Shown here piece after piece: positions 1-11,734 of a stretch of DNA of 64,000 bases. Under the pieces are notes generated by a model, which was given only the letters and a program-made list of their open reading frames with translations, made no database searches and had not been told where the DNA came from. The stretch is from Elymus sibiricus. Taxonomy: Eukaryota; Streptophyta; Magnoliopsida; Poales; Poaceae. The stretch covers positions 308,042,166 through 308,106,165 of the forward strand of contig CM077666.1 in assembly GCA_039707655.1 (NCBI GenBank). Reading direction: 5' to 3'. Each line of letters opens with the position of its first letter. Position 1 is the stretch's first letter. The translations under genes were made by a program, and so were the position numbers.

Positions 1-62
1 ATGCCTATTACTCAGTTGTTGCTGGAGCCCAGCAATGTTGATAGCGGTGCATTTAGACGTAC

Positions 63-3000
63 CCAACCCTGAGTCGGCCATGTTTACCCTCTGCCTTAAC
101 GGGTAAAGGGGGTGGGTGGACAAATGGTGGCAACCCAAAGCGAGAAGCAATTAATGAACACTGAACTGCGTATTTGCGGCTGCCAAGCAAAAAATATTAG
201 TGTAAATAATGAAGCAGAAAATATCACTGATGGTGCAAATAACAGTGCAGTAAGAGCAAAGAGGATATATATATATACCTAATTTCCAAGGCGAGCAAAG
301 GATCAATAGGATAAGCAATAGCATGAAATGGCTGCACACTTGGCAGAAGTGACATCTATTGGGACAATAACCAAAGCTTCGTCATGACTATTGACATTTT
401 CATTGTTCAACATTACCTATCTCTACCATACTTTAGGAAATGAAATTTATCACAAAGGGGCACCTTTATCTGCCGTCTGATTATCTCTTCAACTTCACGG
501 AACATAGTATCTCTGTTTTCCCAGTCACAAACACACTGCAGTGAAACAAACAAGGGTAGCATTTTTTAATTACTGTTTACCTGGGCACAGCTGCATTTGT
601 ATGCAACTAGAACTTAGCATTAGCTTGCTTTCTGGGGACATCAAACATGAAATATCCAAGCTAACATACAAAAAATCGATAACTTTCTACATGAAAAAAA
701 ATTATACAACAAGGAGTAAAGATATAAATTAGCTCTCGTGGTCTTCAATGTTACACGCGGAGAGCGTCGTCTCAAGTTGTACAGGTAATAGTATGCTTCT
801 TTGTTTTGATTGAAAAAATTAGACAATCATCAATCATGTGAACTAGATCGAACCTGTAGAGTATGAAGAAGGTTGCACGTTACTTCTGGAAAATCAGGAC
901 GCAGACAAAGAGCTTGTTTATAGCTAGCTATAGCTGCTTCTTGATGTCCACTACAGGGGAAAGATCACATTTCACAAATTAAAATTCAACTAGAAGCAAT
1001 ATCAAACCGCAATATTTTAATTACTAAGTAGTACCTATCTTTATAAGCTGAGGCTAAGTTTGCGTGGGCTTCCGCCATATTTGGCCTGATTGTCACAGCC
1101 TGTATGTAATCCTGAATTGCCTCGGCCACTCTTCCAAACTCCTTAAATGTATTTCCTCTATTAACAAGTGCATCAGCTGCAGTAGGATCTATACGAAGAA
1201 CTTCGGTGTAACATGCAATAGCATCAGCATAGCTTCCCTGATGCACACAAAGATGAACAATATCAGAAAAAAAGGATATACAAAACGAAATCTCAGAAAA
1301 AATCTCAGACAGCAAAAGCTAAGCACAATTCTCTAAAAAAAATAGATACAAAACGAAATCTTCAAGGTAGTAGTACCTGTTGCTTGTATATGACTGCTAG
1401 ATTGTTTAGTGGCGAAGACAACCCAGATGTAACAGCAATTGCTGCTTTGTAGAATGAAGCGGCAGTACTTATCATGTTCCTGCAAAAAAGGAAAAGTTTA
1501 TAAGTAAAAAAGGACCTCAATGTGCTAAGGTATCAAACCATAAAAAGGTAGGAGAATCTTACCACTCCATGTAGATGTTTCCTAGATTAGTAAGAGCCTG
1601 TGGATGGTTTGCCTGTAATACAAGGCATGACTGCACCAAAAAAGTGAATACATTAGAACCGGAACAAAATATGGAAATTTACAATAATGAAGTAGAACAT
1701 ACTTGGAAGCAATTAATTGCCTCTTCTACTCTCCCAGCATCTTTAAGTGCATTACCCTATGAAAGATAGAAAATGTTAGCCAAGTAACCAACAAAACTAT
1801 TGTCCAGTCAGTAATGAACAATGAGCACTTCCAGAACTAACCATGTTATTGTACGCTTCCACAAACCGAGGATCACATATTAAAGCTTGATTGTAACAAT
1901 GAATTGCCATATCAAGCTGGCGTTGCTCATAATAGATAGTGGCAAGATTACCTGCATGAAAATGTCCCCCCGTCCTTTGCATTACGAGGTATACTAAGGG
2001 TCTACTTTGAAGGTAAAGAAATGACCACTCTCTTGTGAGCTTGTACATATCTCATCCATGATGAACATCTAAATAAATGGACTCGAGAGGGCAAATGTCA
2101 CCGAATTAGTATTTACACTTACAAAAATTGCAAACTACTAAGGAGTAATGGTAGGTTTAGTCAATATCCAACAGGTACCATGCCAATTTTTGGCCAAAGC
2201 CAATGTAATACAATTGTTTGGTAGTTGATCAATATTTAGTTTGCCTGGCCCTATTCTAGCTGCTTTTGGATGTTAGCTGTCATCATCGGTATTGTATTGG
2301 CACACCAACAATTGTTGACAGGATTCCCCTTTTGATTCCTCCATGCCAAGTGATGACTGATGACAAGAATTTCTTGCAAATATAATTCTGAGACTAACAT
2401 TCGTTCAGTCTATGACCAAGAAAATATGGCCATGTTGGCTTGCCAACAATGAGCATTGTAGTTGTTGGACACAAACCAAACCTACCATACATCCTCACAC
2501 ACAGAATAAAGCAATTGTGCATACCGTAAGCCATGGCGTAGACAGGGCGTGCCTGCAAAGCACGCTGATAACAAGCAACTGCCTCCTGGAGCATTCCCAT
2601 AGCCTGGACACACCGAAACATTTGCTCCATAACCAATCATTCACAACTTCCAAGGCCATAAGCTACTGCCATAGTCATAAGACTTACCTTGTACACATTC
2701 CCTTGATTAAGATGTGCATCAGCAAAAGATGGCTTAAGCTTAACAGCTTCCTGCAATATTTTTATAGAAGAAAAAAGAGCATTGATACCACTCAAATCAC
2801 TGGCCATCAGCATGCCAGTCAGGAAGGTTAAAGTAAATCAACCATCTATTTTGTGAGAATATAACAAGCAAGCACTATATGGAGCTACAGTACACATATA
2901 AAACAAATGCGATCACCCTTTGCCACGATCATTTGATCGTCTTTGGTTAGGCATTTATGAACAAGGAAATACTCCTCCCAAAAAATCACATGTGCTTAAT

Positions 3001-6000
3001 TGCCAATTTACTCCACCTATGTACAGTTTCAAGTTCAAATTCACTATACGATAAAGAGCAACAAGGATGAGAAAATCCGACAAGTGATAATCAAAATGAA
3101 AAGAAAAAACATATAGACAAATGCTAACATTCATTAAAAAGTATCTTTTTTATTTTCTAATACATTTTGAACTCCACGTCAAAATTTAAAGGGCTAGTAC
3201 AAAAAAGGGATATACTATTTTAATTTTGTGTCCATACGAGGAGTTGATTGCATGAATATACCGTAAAAACATGATTGAATAGCATATAAGTGCAACATGG
3301 ATACATCACAAAATTAGTATACAAGTTTCTTGACACAACTAGGGGCTGGAATGCCATCAGAATAGCCTCAATAAACGTAACATACAGTAATTATTTCAAC
3401 CAATATATACACAAATGTAACATTTTGGGCATTTTCAATTTCCACTGCACTACTTGGACTGCTAATTTATACCTCGATGTGTTTATTGATAAGATAACTC
3501 AATGTAATATTGCAAATGATAAACTATATGCAGCATCAAAGCATAATTTAGGTTATGAACCTAATACACCAATTAAATGTCAACAATCTACACAACGTCT
3601 AGAGTCATGAGCAAACCTAAAGTTGACCAGCATGGGTTTTAGGCTTCTAGCACAGATTGGAATTTTAATTGGAATCAATGGGACCATGTTTCTTCGAAGC
3701 AATATATATCTATTTTTTCTTTTGTATATATATAACCATAACATATTCGCATTATTTTCTGAAAATGATCATCGCCTGTATGCCACAACAGTGCTCCGTA
3801 AATGGCATCTCAAAGAACTTTACAGAGAATATCAAGAAAGCACCTAAACAGATTTAAGATTTTACAGTCATAACCATAATCACGCCCAAAAATAAGTCAA
3901 GAACAAGAAAAGTATAGTAAGCATGAGTTCTTTCATTTGGCCTTCTCACGGAAGTTCTCTTTTTTCGCAAGGCAATAAACATCTCAGTGGCACTTGGGTG
4001 TAAAGCTTCATGCACTAGCCAACGCAACCAAAAGTCCGAACTGATGGAAAGGGCTAGGCAATCCACATATACACTTCAACATTAGGAACTTCATGAAAGC
4101 CTAAATATTAGCTTTGCTGTCAAGGAACAGCAAGAAGTTGAACCGGAACTAACAAGAGAGAAGCCCATTGTGTTGCTACTCACAGTACCAAATATTAGTA
4201 CAAACCTACATATTTCTTTTCACAATTTTAAAAGTTAGGTCCAGCCTATTATGTCGCCACTCAATAACGTATCAACGACAACCTCTTGTGTACAACCACA
4301 CATAGAACAATGTCAGTAGATGATATACTCCTCTTCCCCACTCCTGGATTAATGAAGTAATGCTCTACATAACGGTTTCCTGTTTATAGTAATGAACTAG
4401 TTGTAGCATAGTAACTCATAGAACACTTCAATCCACTAACACTCAGCTTTATTAACAAGGTACCAATATACATCTATTCTGTTCAAATACATTGAACTGA
4501 AGTATATAGAATTCAGGTTGAAGCTTTTTAATACACAGTAGATATTTCTCAATTCCACCAAAAGCTTGCACCATTGTGGCATTTACCTTGTAATACTGCA
4601 TAGCCTTATTGAGGTCCCCAACCTCCATAAACAGGCCGGCGAGATTTGACCATGCAATTGCAAAGTGTGGATCTATTCGTATTGCTTCAAGGTAGCAAGT
4701 ATATGCCTGAAGATGCAATCAGATGACATAATAAGGATCATTCAACAGTACCACTTGTTATCGAAGCCAACACAACTTGCTTACCTCTTGCACAAGACCC
4801 TGGGCCTTCATTAGATTCCCCAGATTACTATGTGCATCAACCTAAATTACGGAATAACAAATGTCAACTCACAGAATGAACAAGCAGAATTACTGGAAAC
4901 GTGTGAATACACATACCAAACGTGGGTTCAGGACAAGCGCTTGTTTACAGCATTGTGCTGCTTCATTCAGTCTACCTTTGCGTGTATATGCACTTGCAAG
5001 GTTTGACCATGCATCACAAAAATTTGGGCGTAGCTACAAGAGAAGAAAAGTTGGCGGTCAGACCATTTCATCTCTTACAATCTTGCAATTGATTATTTAT
5101 GTAAGAAACTTTCATAAGTTAAAAAAAATAACTGAAAGGGAAAAGAACAAGGGTGTAACGCATGCACTTGCCACATGAGGCATACTAGTGTGCTAGAGGG
5201 CCAATTAGCACCACTAATGGTCATGAAAAATCTGAGAAAAATTGGCAATATTGTCACAACATCATCAACCTCGCCACACAATTTCAAATCAAATTCGATC
5301 CATGCATTGGTTGTTTCTCAATGTGTGGATCGAATTTAGATTTGAAATTGTGTGGCGAGGTAGATGCATGTAGTGTCAATATTGCCAATTTTTCTCAGAA
5401 TTTTTTCATGGCCATTAGAGTGCTCATTGGGCCTCTAGTACACCCTAAATCCCTTGGTGCACACAACACACCCTCATAAAGAGTACTCAGATCCAAAAGA
5501 ATAAATGATGAACCATGTAAAGATAGCATGCACTCAACATGATAGACATGGACATTTAGCATAAGAATAACGATTATGGCCCTGATGGACATTTAGGTCC
5601 ATGGAACAAATATACCACAAAACAACAAAGCCAATGTTTTTGTTAAAACATGGCCGGTCCCGAGCCCGGGTAAAGGAGGAGGGTTGCGTGATAGGCTTGG
5701 CGAGCCAACGTAAAAACCAGACATTCTTATGGATATGAAACCCAATGGAACAAATATACCATCTTGGCATAATGGAACTATGTGCAAAAGAAATGGAAAC
5801 AAATCACGAATATGTTGGCACATGAGATCGAGTAAAAATATAACTTTAATCAAAAGGATATTATTCACTCTACATTGCCTCTCAGGGGCATAATAGTAAG
5901 GTAAAACACAAATTCCTCTTGACTTTAAATCGAATGGACTCTAGTCTCTACAGCTAAATACTAACCAAATCGTACAGTTTACAGATATAATCTTATTCTT

Positions 6001-8823
6001 TCTTCCTCCATGTTAAGCCATGCACAATTCCAGCAACAATGCTTATGCCGTATTCATAGTAGTAAACCCTAACACCAAAGACAAATAACACTTTCACAGA
6101 AACGAGAGTGTGACTTGAGGTGATCCACCTAAAATTCATTTCGCTAACTAAAATCTGCAATCTAGGAGGCCAGTTGGCTACTTGAACCATCAAGACACAT
6201 TTGGTGACCCGCAGTGGAATTTCCAGAAATGAAGTGGAAACTTTGTAGACTGATAAGATTATTCGGTGGTTAGGGCCAATACAACAATATAACAGGGGCA
6301 CCGGTCACATTCAAATATTAAGCAAGTTTCTTTTAGGCCAAAAAGACTGGAAAGAATCATAAAAGACGTTAAAGTCGGGAAAATATAGCACAAACACACC
6401 TGAATAGCAGTTAAATAGTAACGAATTGCAAGATCGATGTCGCCCTTCTCCTACATGACCAAATAAAACGCATTGCACCATTAATTTCTGGGACCCTCAA
6501 AAAGCATGTCCATTTCTGAAAAGATTTTTCTTAATTGCTCAACGAACCTTCCAGGCATTTGCCATGTTGCCATAGCACTCTGCAAATTGTGGGTCAATGG
6601 CAAGAGCCTCTTCATTCTTTGAGATGCAAAGATCATAATCTCGAAGCTATAGGAAACAAAACTTTCAGTGATGGATTTGGAAGAAAGTAAGAAAGAACAT
6701 GCCCAGGCATCACAATAGTAATAACCTGGAAATAAATAGCCCCAAGGAGAAGAAGATTATCAGTTCGACGTGGATTCTTCTCATAAACAGCATTTCCATG
6801 TTCCAGTGCCTGACTATATTTTCCTGATTTGTAGCTCTGATGTGCAAGAGCCAGGTGGTCCTCTTCATTAACTAAATCATTTGAAGAAGCAGGATGGCAA
6901 TTAGAATATGAACAAAAAGTAACATTTAGAAGGTACAAAAGATCCAACATGAGTATCCATTTAAATATCTACACCAGTTAATCCCACACGATGCAACAGG
7001 TACACTCCAATAACTCCATAGTTCTAATAAGGTCAACCAGATTGCCTCCGCCATGAGGTGTGCAGAGGCCATAAGAATTCAGCTTTTCACATGACTTAGA
7101 ATTGTAAGTCTTGCACACAAAAAAAATCATGTGGAGACCACCTTGTGCCTTCAAAACACCGTTCAAAATTATGCATACACTTTTCGACAACCCGCTAATA
7201 ATCCTACAAGTGGTAGAGGTGAGGAGTAAAAAATTGTTAGGAAAACACTACAGATTCGCTGTGACTGAATGTAGTATATACCACAGCCAACCCCAAAAGG
7301 CATTCCAAAACAATCTTGTTCATTTCCCAGCCCTGAAGGATTTGAACACATAGGTGCTTCGCAAATTCAAAATTATTACCAGTATAACTAAATCTGTCAA
7401 GATATCAAGGGTATAGACAAACAAAACTGTTCTAATCTGACCAGGTTATTCATAAAAGTACCCTAAGTGTCAGGTAAACTACCACATTAATAAGAGATGT
7501 GATGCTGATTCACGTACCAATACAAACAGACAACATGGTAACACAAAAGACAATGGTTTGAGTAATAATCCATCCATGAATCTAACCAGTATATTATCAA
7601 AAGCTCAAATATCTGCAGTAAGTTAGCCGGCTTCAGCTCCATTTGGACTACTACGCAGATAGTTATGTGAAATGTATGTGTTTAATACCAGACAATTAGG
7701 GGCAGATACACAATATAGCCACTGGGTTCCTATGAGTGAATACTTTCCGCCCAAGACACAGAAATGTTCTAATTATAAAGGGGTGACTCCAATCGGCTGA
7801 AACAAGTGAGCCCAGAACTTCATAGCCTAGACTGCACATCACCACTCAACCATTGGACTCCACGTGTCCTCAACTAATCTAGCTCTCATCTCAACCCACA
7901 TGCCTACAGCCAACATGTACAAGCGAGGCAGGCCAAACAAATTATGTGCACATGCTTCTGCTGCATCGAGGGACCATAAGCGCTGAAAGAGTACTCTTTT
8001 GCAATGGATGAATTAATTTTCTACTCCTGGCAAAATGATTGATACATTTAGACTTGAACTGAATACAAAGTTCTAGATACTTAGATTGTATTCAATAGAA
8101 GATTGAAATTCAATTACCACCGATCAAAGCGCACTTGGTTCTAATACGATTAGTTCTGCTCTATACGATCTGATTTGACAGAACATTCAGGTTTAATCTA
8201 GAGGCCTGCCTGAGAAGGAAATTGAGTAGTCCACTTGTATCTATTTTATGAACTTGATATGCCCAAAAAATGATTCCGTGGACCTGCTTAGTTAAATCCT
8301 CAAAGAGCCTGAGGAAACCAGTAGTACAAGACTAGAATTTCCAGTAAGGTTATTGACTTAATAGCTCACATGTTCCTCGAAATCCGAACAACAACACCAG
8401 GCACGCAGACCATTCTGGGTAAAAATAAAGCAGTTCTCCCGATTTTCTACTTAATTTCAAGCCCCGTAAACTTAAAACAAACACAAACAACACTACCCAG
8501 AGCACAGTTTTCCACAAGCTAAACTGAGTTAAGATCCTTCACGCCCTAGCAGAAGGAGGGAAAAGGAACCCCTGGCAAATCGGTGATCACAACCTAAAAA
8601 AGAGATCAACGAGTAGCAAAATCGAGGATCAGCAGAGGTGCTCACCCCCGACGAGCTGCTTGGCCCTCGCGTCCAAGGACACGGGGGGCAGCAGGAAAGC
8701 CGCCGCTGGCGCTGGACCCTCGGGAGCCGGCCCCGCGCCGCCGCTGACCCCGAGCCATACGTCGTCCCCGCCGCGCACCACCGGCGCCGCCAGGTGGCGC
8801 GCGTCGCTACGCAGCGAGAGCAT
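63..8823 (-). CDS. SEC: O-GlcNAc transferase, SECRET AGENT-like (exons 1-18, 3' part off left edge)
   Basis: Exons on the minus strand, each with GT-AG borders and consistent phase: 8646-8823, 6726-6871, 6548-6646, 6400-6450, 4917-5033, 4785-4841, 4587-4706, 2688-2750, 2525-2603, 1842-1951, 1703-1756, 1563-1630, 1377-1479, 1035-1237, 854-950, 464-535, 279-355, 63-179. They sum to 1811 nt, about 603 codons of a family that is usually about 980 residues. Residues 1-59 are Ala/Pro-rich. About thirteen TPR repeats follow (roughly residues 62-505; e.g. LAHQSYKSGKYSQALEH, AYNNMGNALKDAGRVEEAI). Exons 16-18 (start CVCDWENRD, end GKHGRLRV) lead into the glycosyltransferase region, which lies beyond base 1. 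The family transfers GlcNAc from UDP-GlcNAc to Ser/Thr of nuclear and cytosolic proteins, with the TPR superhelix selecting substrates. No frameshift or stop is seen in the exons. The last donor (GTACGT, 62 downwards) is the least certain. Plant SPY, a related TPR protein, fits the repeat sequences less well. Confidence 0.93.
2751..4586 (-). other. Intron 7 of the SEC-like gene
   Basis: This is the largest intron in the window (1.84 kb), between exon 7 (ends 4587) and exon 8 (starts 2750, acceptor TTGCAG). It is AT-rich with no convincing ORF, TIR or LTR. The open frames at 3290-3857 are ordinary AT-rich chance frames. Confidence 0.75.
5193..5438. mobile_element. Foldback MITE in SEC intron 4
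   Basis: The left arm begins CTAGAGGGCCAATTAGCAC and the right arm ends with the near inverse complement GTGCTCATTGGGCCTCTAG. The arms stay complementary inward through TCTGAGAAAAATTGGCAAT (left copy near 5230) and again through CCTCGCCACACAATTTCAAA, so almost the whole 246 bp folds into one long hairpin with a loop near 5310-5325. There is no coding capacity. Weak extension of the inverted repeat outside these borders leaves the exact ends and the TSD unresolved. Confidence 0.75.
5618..5744. mobile_element. Short retroposed fragment with 17-bp target-site duplication
   Basis: A 127-bp segment lies between two perfect copies of ATGGAACAAATATACCA (5601-5617 and 5745-5761). Perfect direct repeats of this length are typical of target-primed reverse transcription (SINE, LINE or template-switch insertion) rather than DNA transposition. 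The insert contains a GC-rich core, CGAGCCCGGGTAAAGGAGG, that I recall as a recurrent segment in wheat repeats, possibly LINE-associated. No poly(A) tail is obvious, so the class is unsure. Confidence 0.5.
6872..8645 (-). other. Intron 1 of the SEC-like gene
   Basis: This 1.77-kb intron starts GTGAGC right after codon 59 plus one base and ends TTTAG before the VNEED exon. It is AT-rich. I see no coding exon, transposon terminus or RNA gene in it; the short open frames at 6978-7353 have no recognisable content. Confidence 0.8.
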
Positions 8824-9197
8824 CGCGCGGAAACCCTAGATCCGGCGGCCTAGACCAACGCGGGCCCGAAATCTCGCGCGGGCGCGAGAGGTTTTGGGGC
8901 GGAGGGGGGAGTGCTGTGATGGACGACGACGCGCTCTCCACTTGCGGGGATTGGGGAATTTTTGCGTTCCTTGGGAGAGATTTCCCGGAAGAGGTGGAGA
9001 TTTTTATTTGCGCTGTTGCACCGTTTTCCGTCGCGGCAAATGGAGAGAGCCAAGTGGGTGCGCGCCATGAGTCTTTGGTGTGGACGTGTTCGGTGTGCGC
9101 GCCATGTGTCTTTGGTAACAAGGGAACGTACGCGTTTAGTTGCTCGCATTGTTTTTTTGTCACTTTGTATATTTGGATCAAGCGAGTTTGGTTGAGC
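8824..9197 (-). promoter_or_regulatory. 5' flank (UTR and proximal promoter) of the SEC-like gene
   Basis: This is the sequence between the start codon and the upstream Harbinger-like element. It is GC-rich next to the ATG (8824-8910) and AT-richer beyond 9130, as usual for grass CpG-rich promoters. A TATA-like stretch (AAATATACAAAG on the minus strand, near 9165) is present, but I cannot tie it to a transcription start. Confidence 0.45.
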
Positions 9198-9200
9198 TAA

Positions 9201-9940
9201 AAGCATCTACAGCCGGACTTTGCAAATCCGGCCCCTCAAACGCCCGCGGACGCGCCCGGGCGCGTCCACGGACACTGACCGGGCATCCCTCAAATAATGC
9301 AATCCACATCCGGACACCTCAATTATCATATCTCAAATCCATACAAACTCATGCAACTACGTCGATGCATTACACACATCGGCCGGCTACTCCGTCCGGC
9401 TAATCTATCACTACTACATGCCCCAGAGGACCCGAGCGCACGTTGAGCCGACGCTATGGAGTCGCGCCGGACAGATCCGTCCGTCGGCCGGGCGCTGTCC
9501 TCCCGGGAGCGGCGGAGTGCAATGCGGACCGCCATTGCCTCCTCCAACCCGCACGGGATGACACCCCAGTCGACGGATCCGGACTGGTCGGAGTCAGATC
9601 CGCTGCCCGCCATGCCGGAGCCGGCCGGAAATCGACGGAGGTGAACTCGGGTGGCGGAGGGAGTGGAGGGGAGAGGAGTGTGAAGTGGCTAGAGTTTGGT
9701 CCGCGAGAGGATGGGGACGAATATATGTGGGGTCGGGGCGGGCCAGCGCGGGCCAGGCCGACGTGGCGGGCGCGCCCGGGCGCCCCCATATCCGCCCCAT
9801 ATTTGGGCTGGATATGGAGGGTGCTGGTCAGCCCGGGCGTTTGAGGCCCGTTTGAGGCGCCCGGCTGGGTCGAAATTTCGTGACCGGGCGGCCCGCCCGG
9901 GCGTATGAGGCGGGTTTGACACGCCCGGCTGTAGATGCTC
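9201..9940. mobile_element. PIF/Harbinger-like non-autonomous DNA transposon
   Basis: The termini are inverted: AAGCATCTACAGCCGG at 9201 and CCGGCTGTAGATGCTC ending at 9940. They are flanked by identical 3-bp repeats TAA (9198-9200, 9941-9943), the TSD size of the PIF/Harbinger superfamily. The 740-bp body is strongly GC-rich, with repeated GCCCGGGCG-type words near both ends. Several open frames overlap on both strands (e.g. 9443-9844) but none resembles a transposase, so it is scored non-autonomous. It ends about 380 bp upstream of the SEC start codon. Confidence 0.8.
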
Positions 9941-10157
9941 TAATGCAGGCAAAAAATCAACATCTGCATGTTGTTTGATTGCCTGTATCCCCTCTCTCTG
10001 CATCGTAGCACCAACTCTACTCACTGTGTTTGGTTGCTCGCATTGGTTGTGCTCATACAAGTACACGTTGTTTGATTGTTTACATGCAGAGAGGTGTGGT
10101 AACCTTATACCCTACATGGTTAGCTTACCCGCTATACCTTACACACGATCACACCGA

Positions 10158-10412
10158 TCACAGCAACAAAACAACACTACAATCACAATGAATTGGACGA
10201 AGATGATGAAGTTCTTCACCCCAAAGCGTCGCCTTGCCAACTTCAACATTGCATGGCTGCTTTAGCACAAACTTGGAGTAGACATCCTCTGTCGTCTGCC
10301 TACTTTTAAACCCTCTATGACTGCGGTTGTTGTAACCTGACAATTGTTCATTGCATGCTTCCCATGAACTGTAAACCCCTGGAACCCTCCCCTGAAACAC
10401 CACATACCACTT
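10158..10412 (-). pseudogene. Fragment with viroplasmin / RNase H1 N-terminal-like domain
   Basis: Minus-strand translation contains WYVVFQGRVPGVYSSW followed by EACNEQLSGY and RGFKSR. This matches the caulimovirus VI / RNase H1 N-terminal fold (Y-V-V-x-G-x-x-P-G-x-Y-x-S-W ... G), which binds nucleic-acid hybrids. Only this small domain is present, with no catalytic RNase H after it. It lies downstream, on the same strand, of the Myb/SANT-like pseudogene, an arrangement I recall from transposon-derived ORFs in Triticeae. The stretches 9944-10157 and 10413-10740 show nothing else recognisable. Confidence 0.55.
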
Positions 10413-10740
10413 GGCCTAGCATTGCAAAATAGCAACAGTTCAAGCAGCAAGCAATGGAGCACACTAGACACAAAACATAAGTAAGCATGCATGATCATAC
10501 GGCATAGCAAGTTCATCCTACCACGACTATGATGTCATCCTACCACCACTTCCAAAAGAGGGTGTTGTCCTACCACTGCAAGTTCGCCATCAGCGTGAGG
10601 GGTTACTATACCACCTCATCAAAATATGCAGGCCAGCATCAAGAGTTTATCAAGCTCTAGCTACCACAAAATGTACATCGTTATCGTCTTCGTCATCGTC
10701 ATCGCCGTCGAGGATCATGGACGCCGTCACCACCACCAGA

Positions 10741-11712
10741 AGCAGCACTAGTAGTAGTGCTTGCCCAGCTAGGTTCTCAGACAGAGCACCCTGTGGGTAT
10801 CTCCCATGGCAACAAACCCAACACCCTGGGCTTTGTTGTCCAGCAGGTGGCTGAGAGCCGCCATGAGAGTCTCTGGGCTGAAGCCACCCTGGTCCATGAC
10901 GGCGTTGTAGAGGTCATGCTGGTGAAGACGGTCAGCTCCTCCTCCATCAAGGCTCTCCTCTTCCTCATCCTATCAAGCACATGAACGTGATCACCATCCT
11001 TCTCAGGAGGACCATCAAGGTTGATGGTAACTGACTCCTAGGTGTCTGGATACTCGAGCATAGGCGAGCCCAACGGCTGACCAGAGCCCAGGGCATGCTT
11101 GCCGGTTACTAGCCCGAAGAAGAAACACAGGAGAAACTGGATGGGTGTGTTGAGGAACTCTGCGTGCTTGGCGTGAGCCTAAGAAAGAAACACAGGAGAG
11201 TGATTAGTTAGAATGGCATGCTACATAGGCTTAAACAGGTGGTTAGTTGGAAATGGCATGGTTCATGAGTTAACCGCAGTGTGGCCTTGGTAGTGCTCTG
11301 CCTCCAAAAGGATCGAGCAAGTGTGATGATCCCATGAAGCCCTGCTCAGGCCTCTGAGCTTTGACACTGTGATCCACCTCGATCTCCACTTCCTCGGGTG
11401 GTTGTAGACCGGGGTGGAGGTGACCTCCTGTCCACAAAACTCGAACACCTGCTTTGCAACAATGTTCAAGTGCACCTCCTTGAAGCCCTTGTCAGTCCTC
11501 ACCCCACTAGCTATGATCTCGCACATCTTGTTAAGAACGAACGTCGACAAAAATGACTGCCATTTCATGGAGCTCCCCTTGCCATCCTTCTTCTCTTTTG
11601 CAGCTGCCTTTTGAGCAGCAGCATGAGCTGCAGCATTGGGTTGATCCAACACAAAAGCTGAAGCCACAACTGGTGGAACCGCCACCTCGAAAACTTCTAA
11701 ATCAGGAGGCAT
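10741..11712 (-). pseudogene. Decayed transposon ORF with Myb/SANT-like DNA-binding domain
   Basis: The minus strand from 11712 reads an Ala-rich start (MPPDLEVFEVAVPPVV) and then a Myb/SANT-like module: MKWQSFLSTFVLNKMCEII, GFKEVHLNIVAKQVF and a basic RKWRSRW-containing helix. Further down (11165-10985) are TPIQFLLCFFFGLVTGKHAL and DRMRKRRALMEEELTVFTSM. The end (10960-10741) is in another frame: DLYNAVMDQGGFSPETLM up to LGKHYY. A frameshift after FTSM, a stop between RVLCLRT and LGKHYY, and a stop after LEYPDT show it is dead. Such proteins accompany DNA transposons in grasses; no transposase is visible here. Confidence 0.6.
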
Positions 11713-11734
11713 CAGGGCGATGGGAGGCTGGGAG

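Larger units (their letters stand above)
5034..6399 (-). other. Intron 4 of the SEC-like gene, containing two insertions
   Basis: This 1.37-kb intron lies between exon 4 (ends 6400) and exon 5 (starts 5033). It contains a foldback MITE (5193-5438) and a short retroposed segment (5618-5744), listed separately. The rest (5745-6399) shows no recognisable feature. Neighbouring introns 2, 3, 5 and 6 are 75-97 bp, so much of the extra length comes from insertions. Confidence 0.8.

Noticed and set aside
8638..9206. Several overlapping open frames of 60-124 codons on both strands
   Set aside because: They overlap SEC exon 1 and its GC-rich 5' flank in other frames and have no recognisable domain.
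9443..10066. Long GC-rich frames on both strands (up to 133 codons)
   Set aside because: Stop codons are rare in such GC-rich sequence; the frames lie in or across the end of the Harbinger-like element and show no transposase motif.
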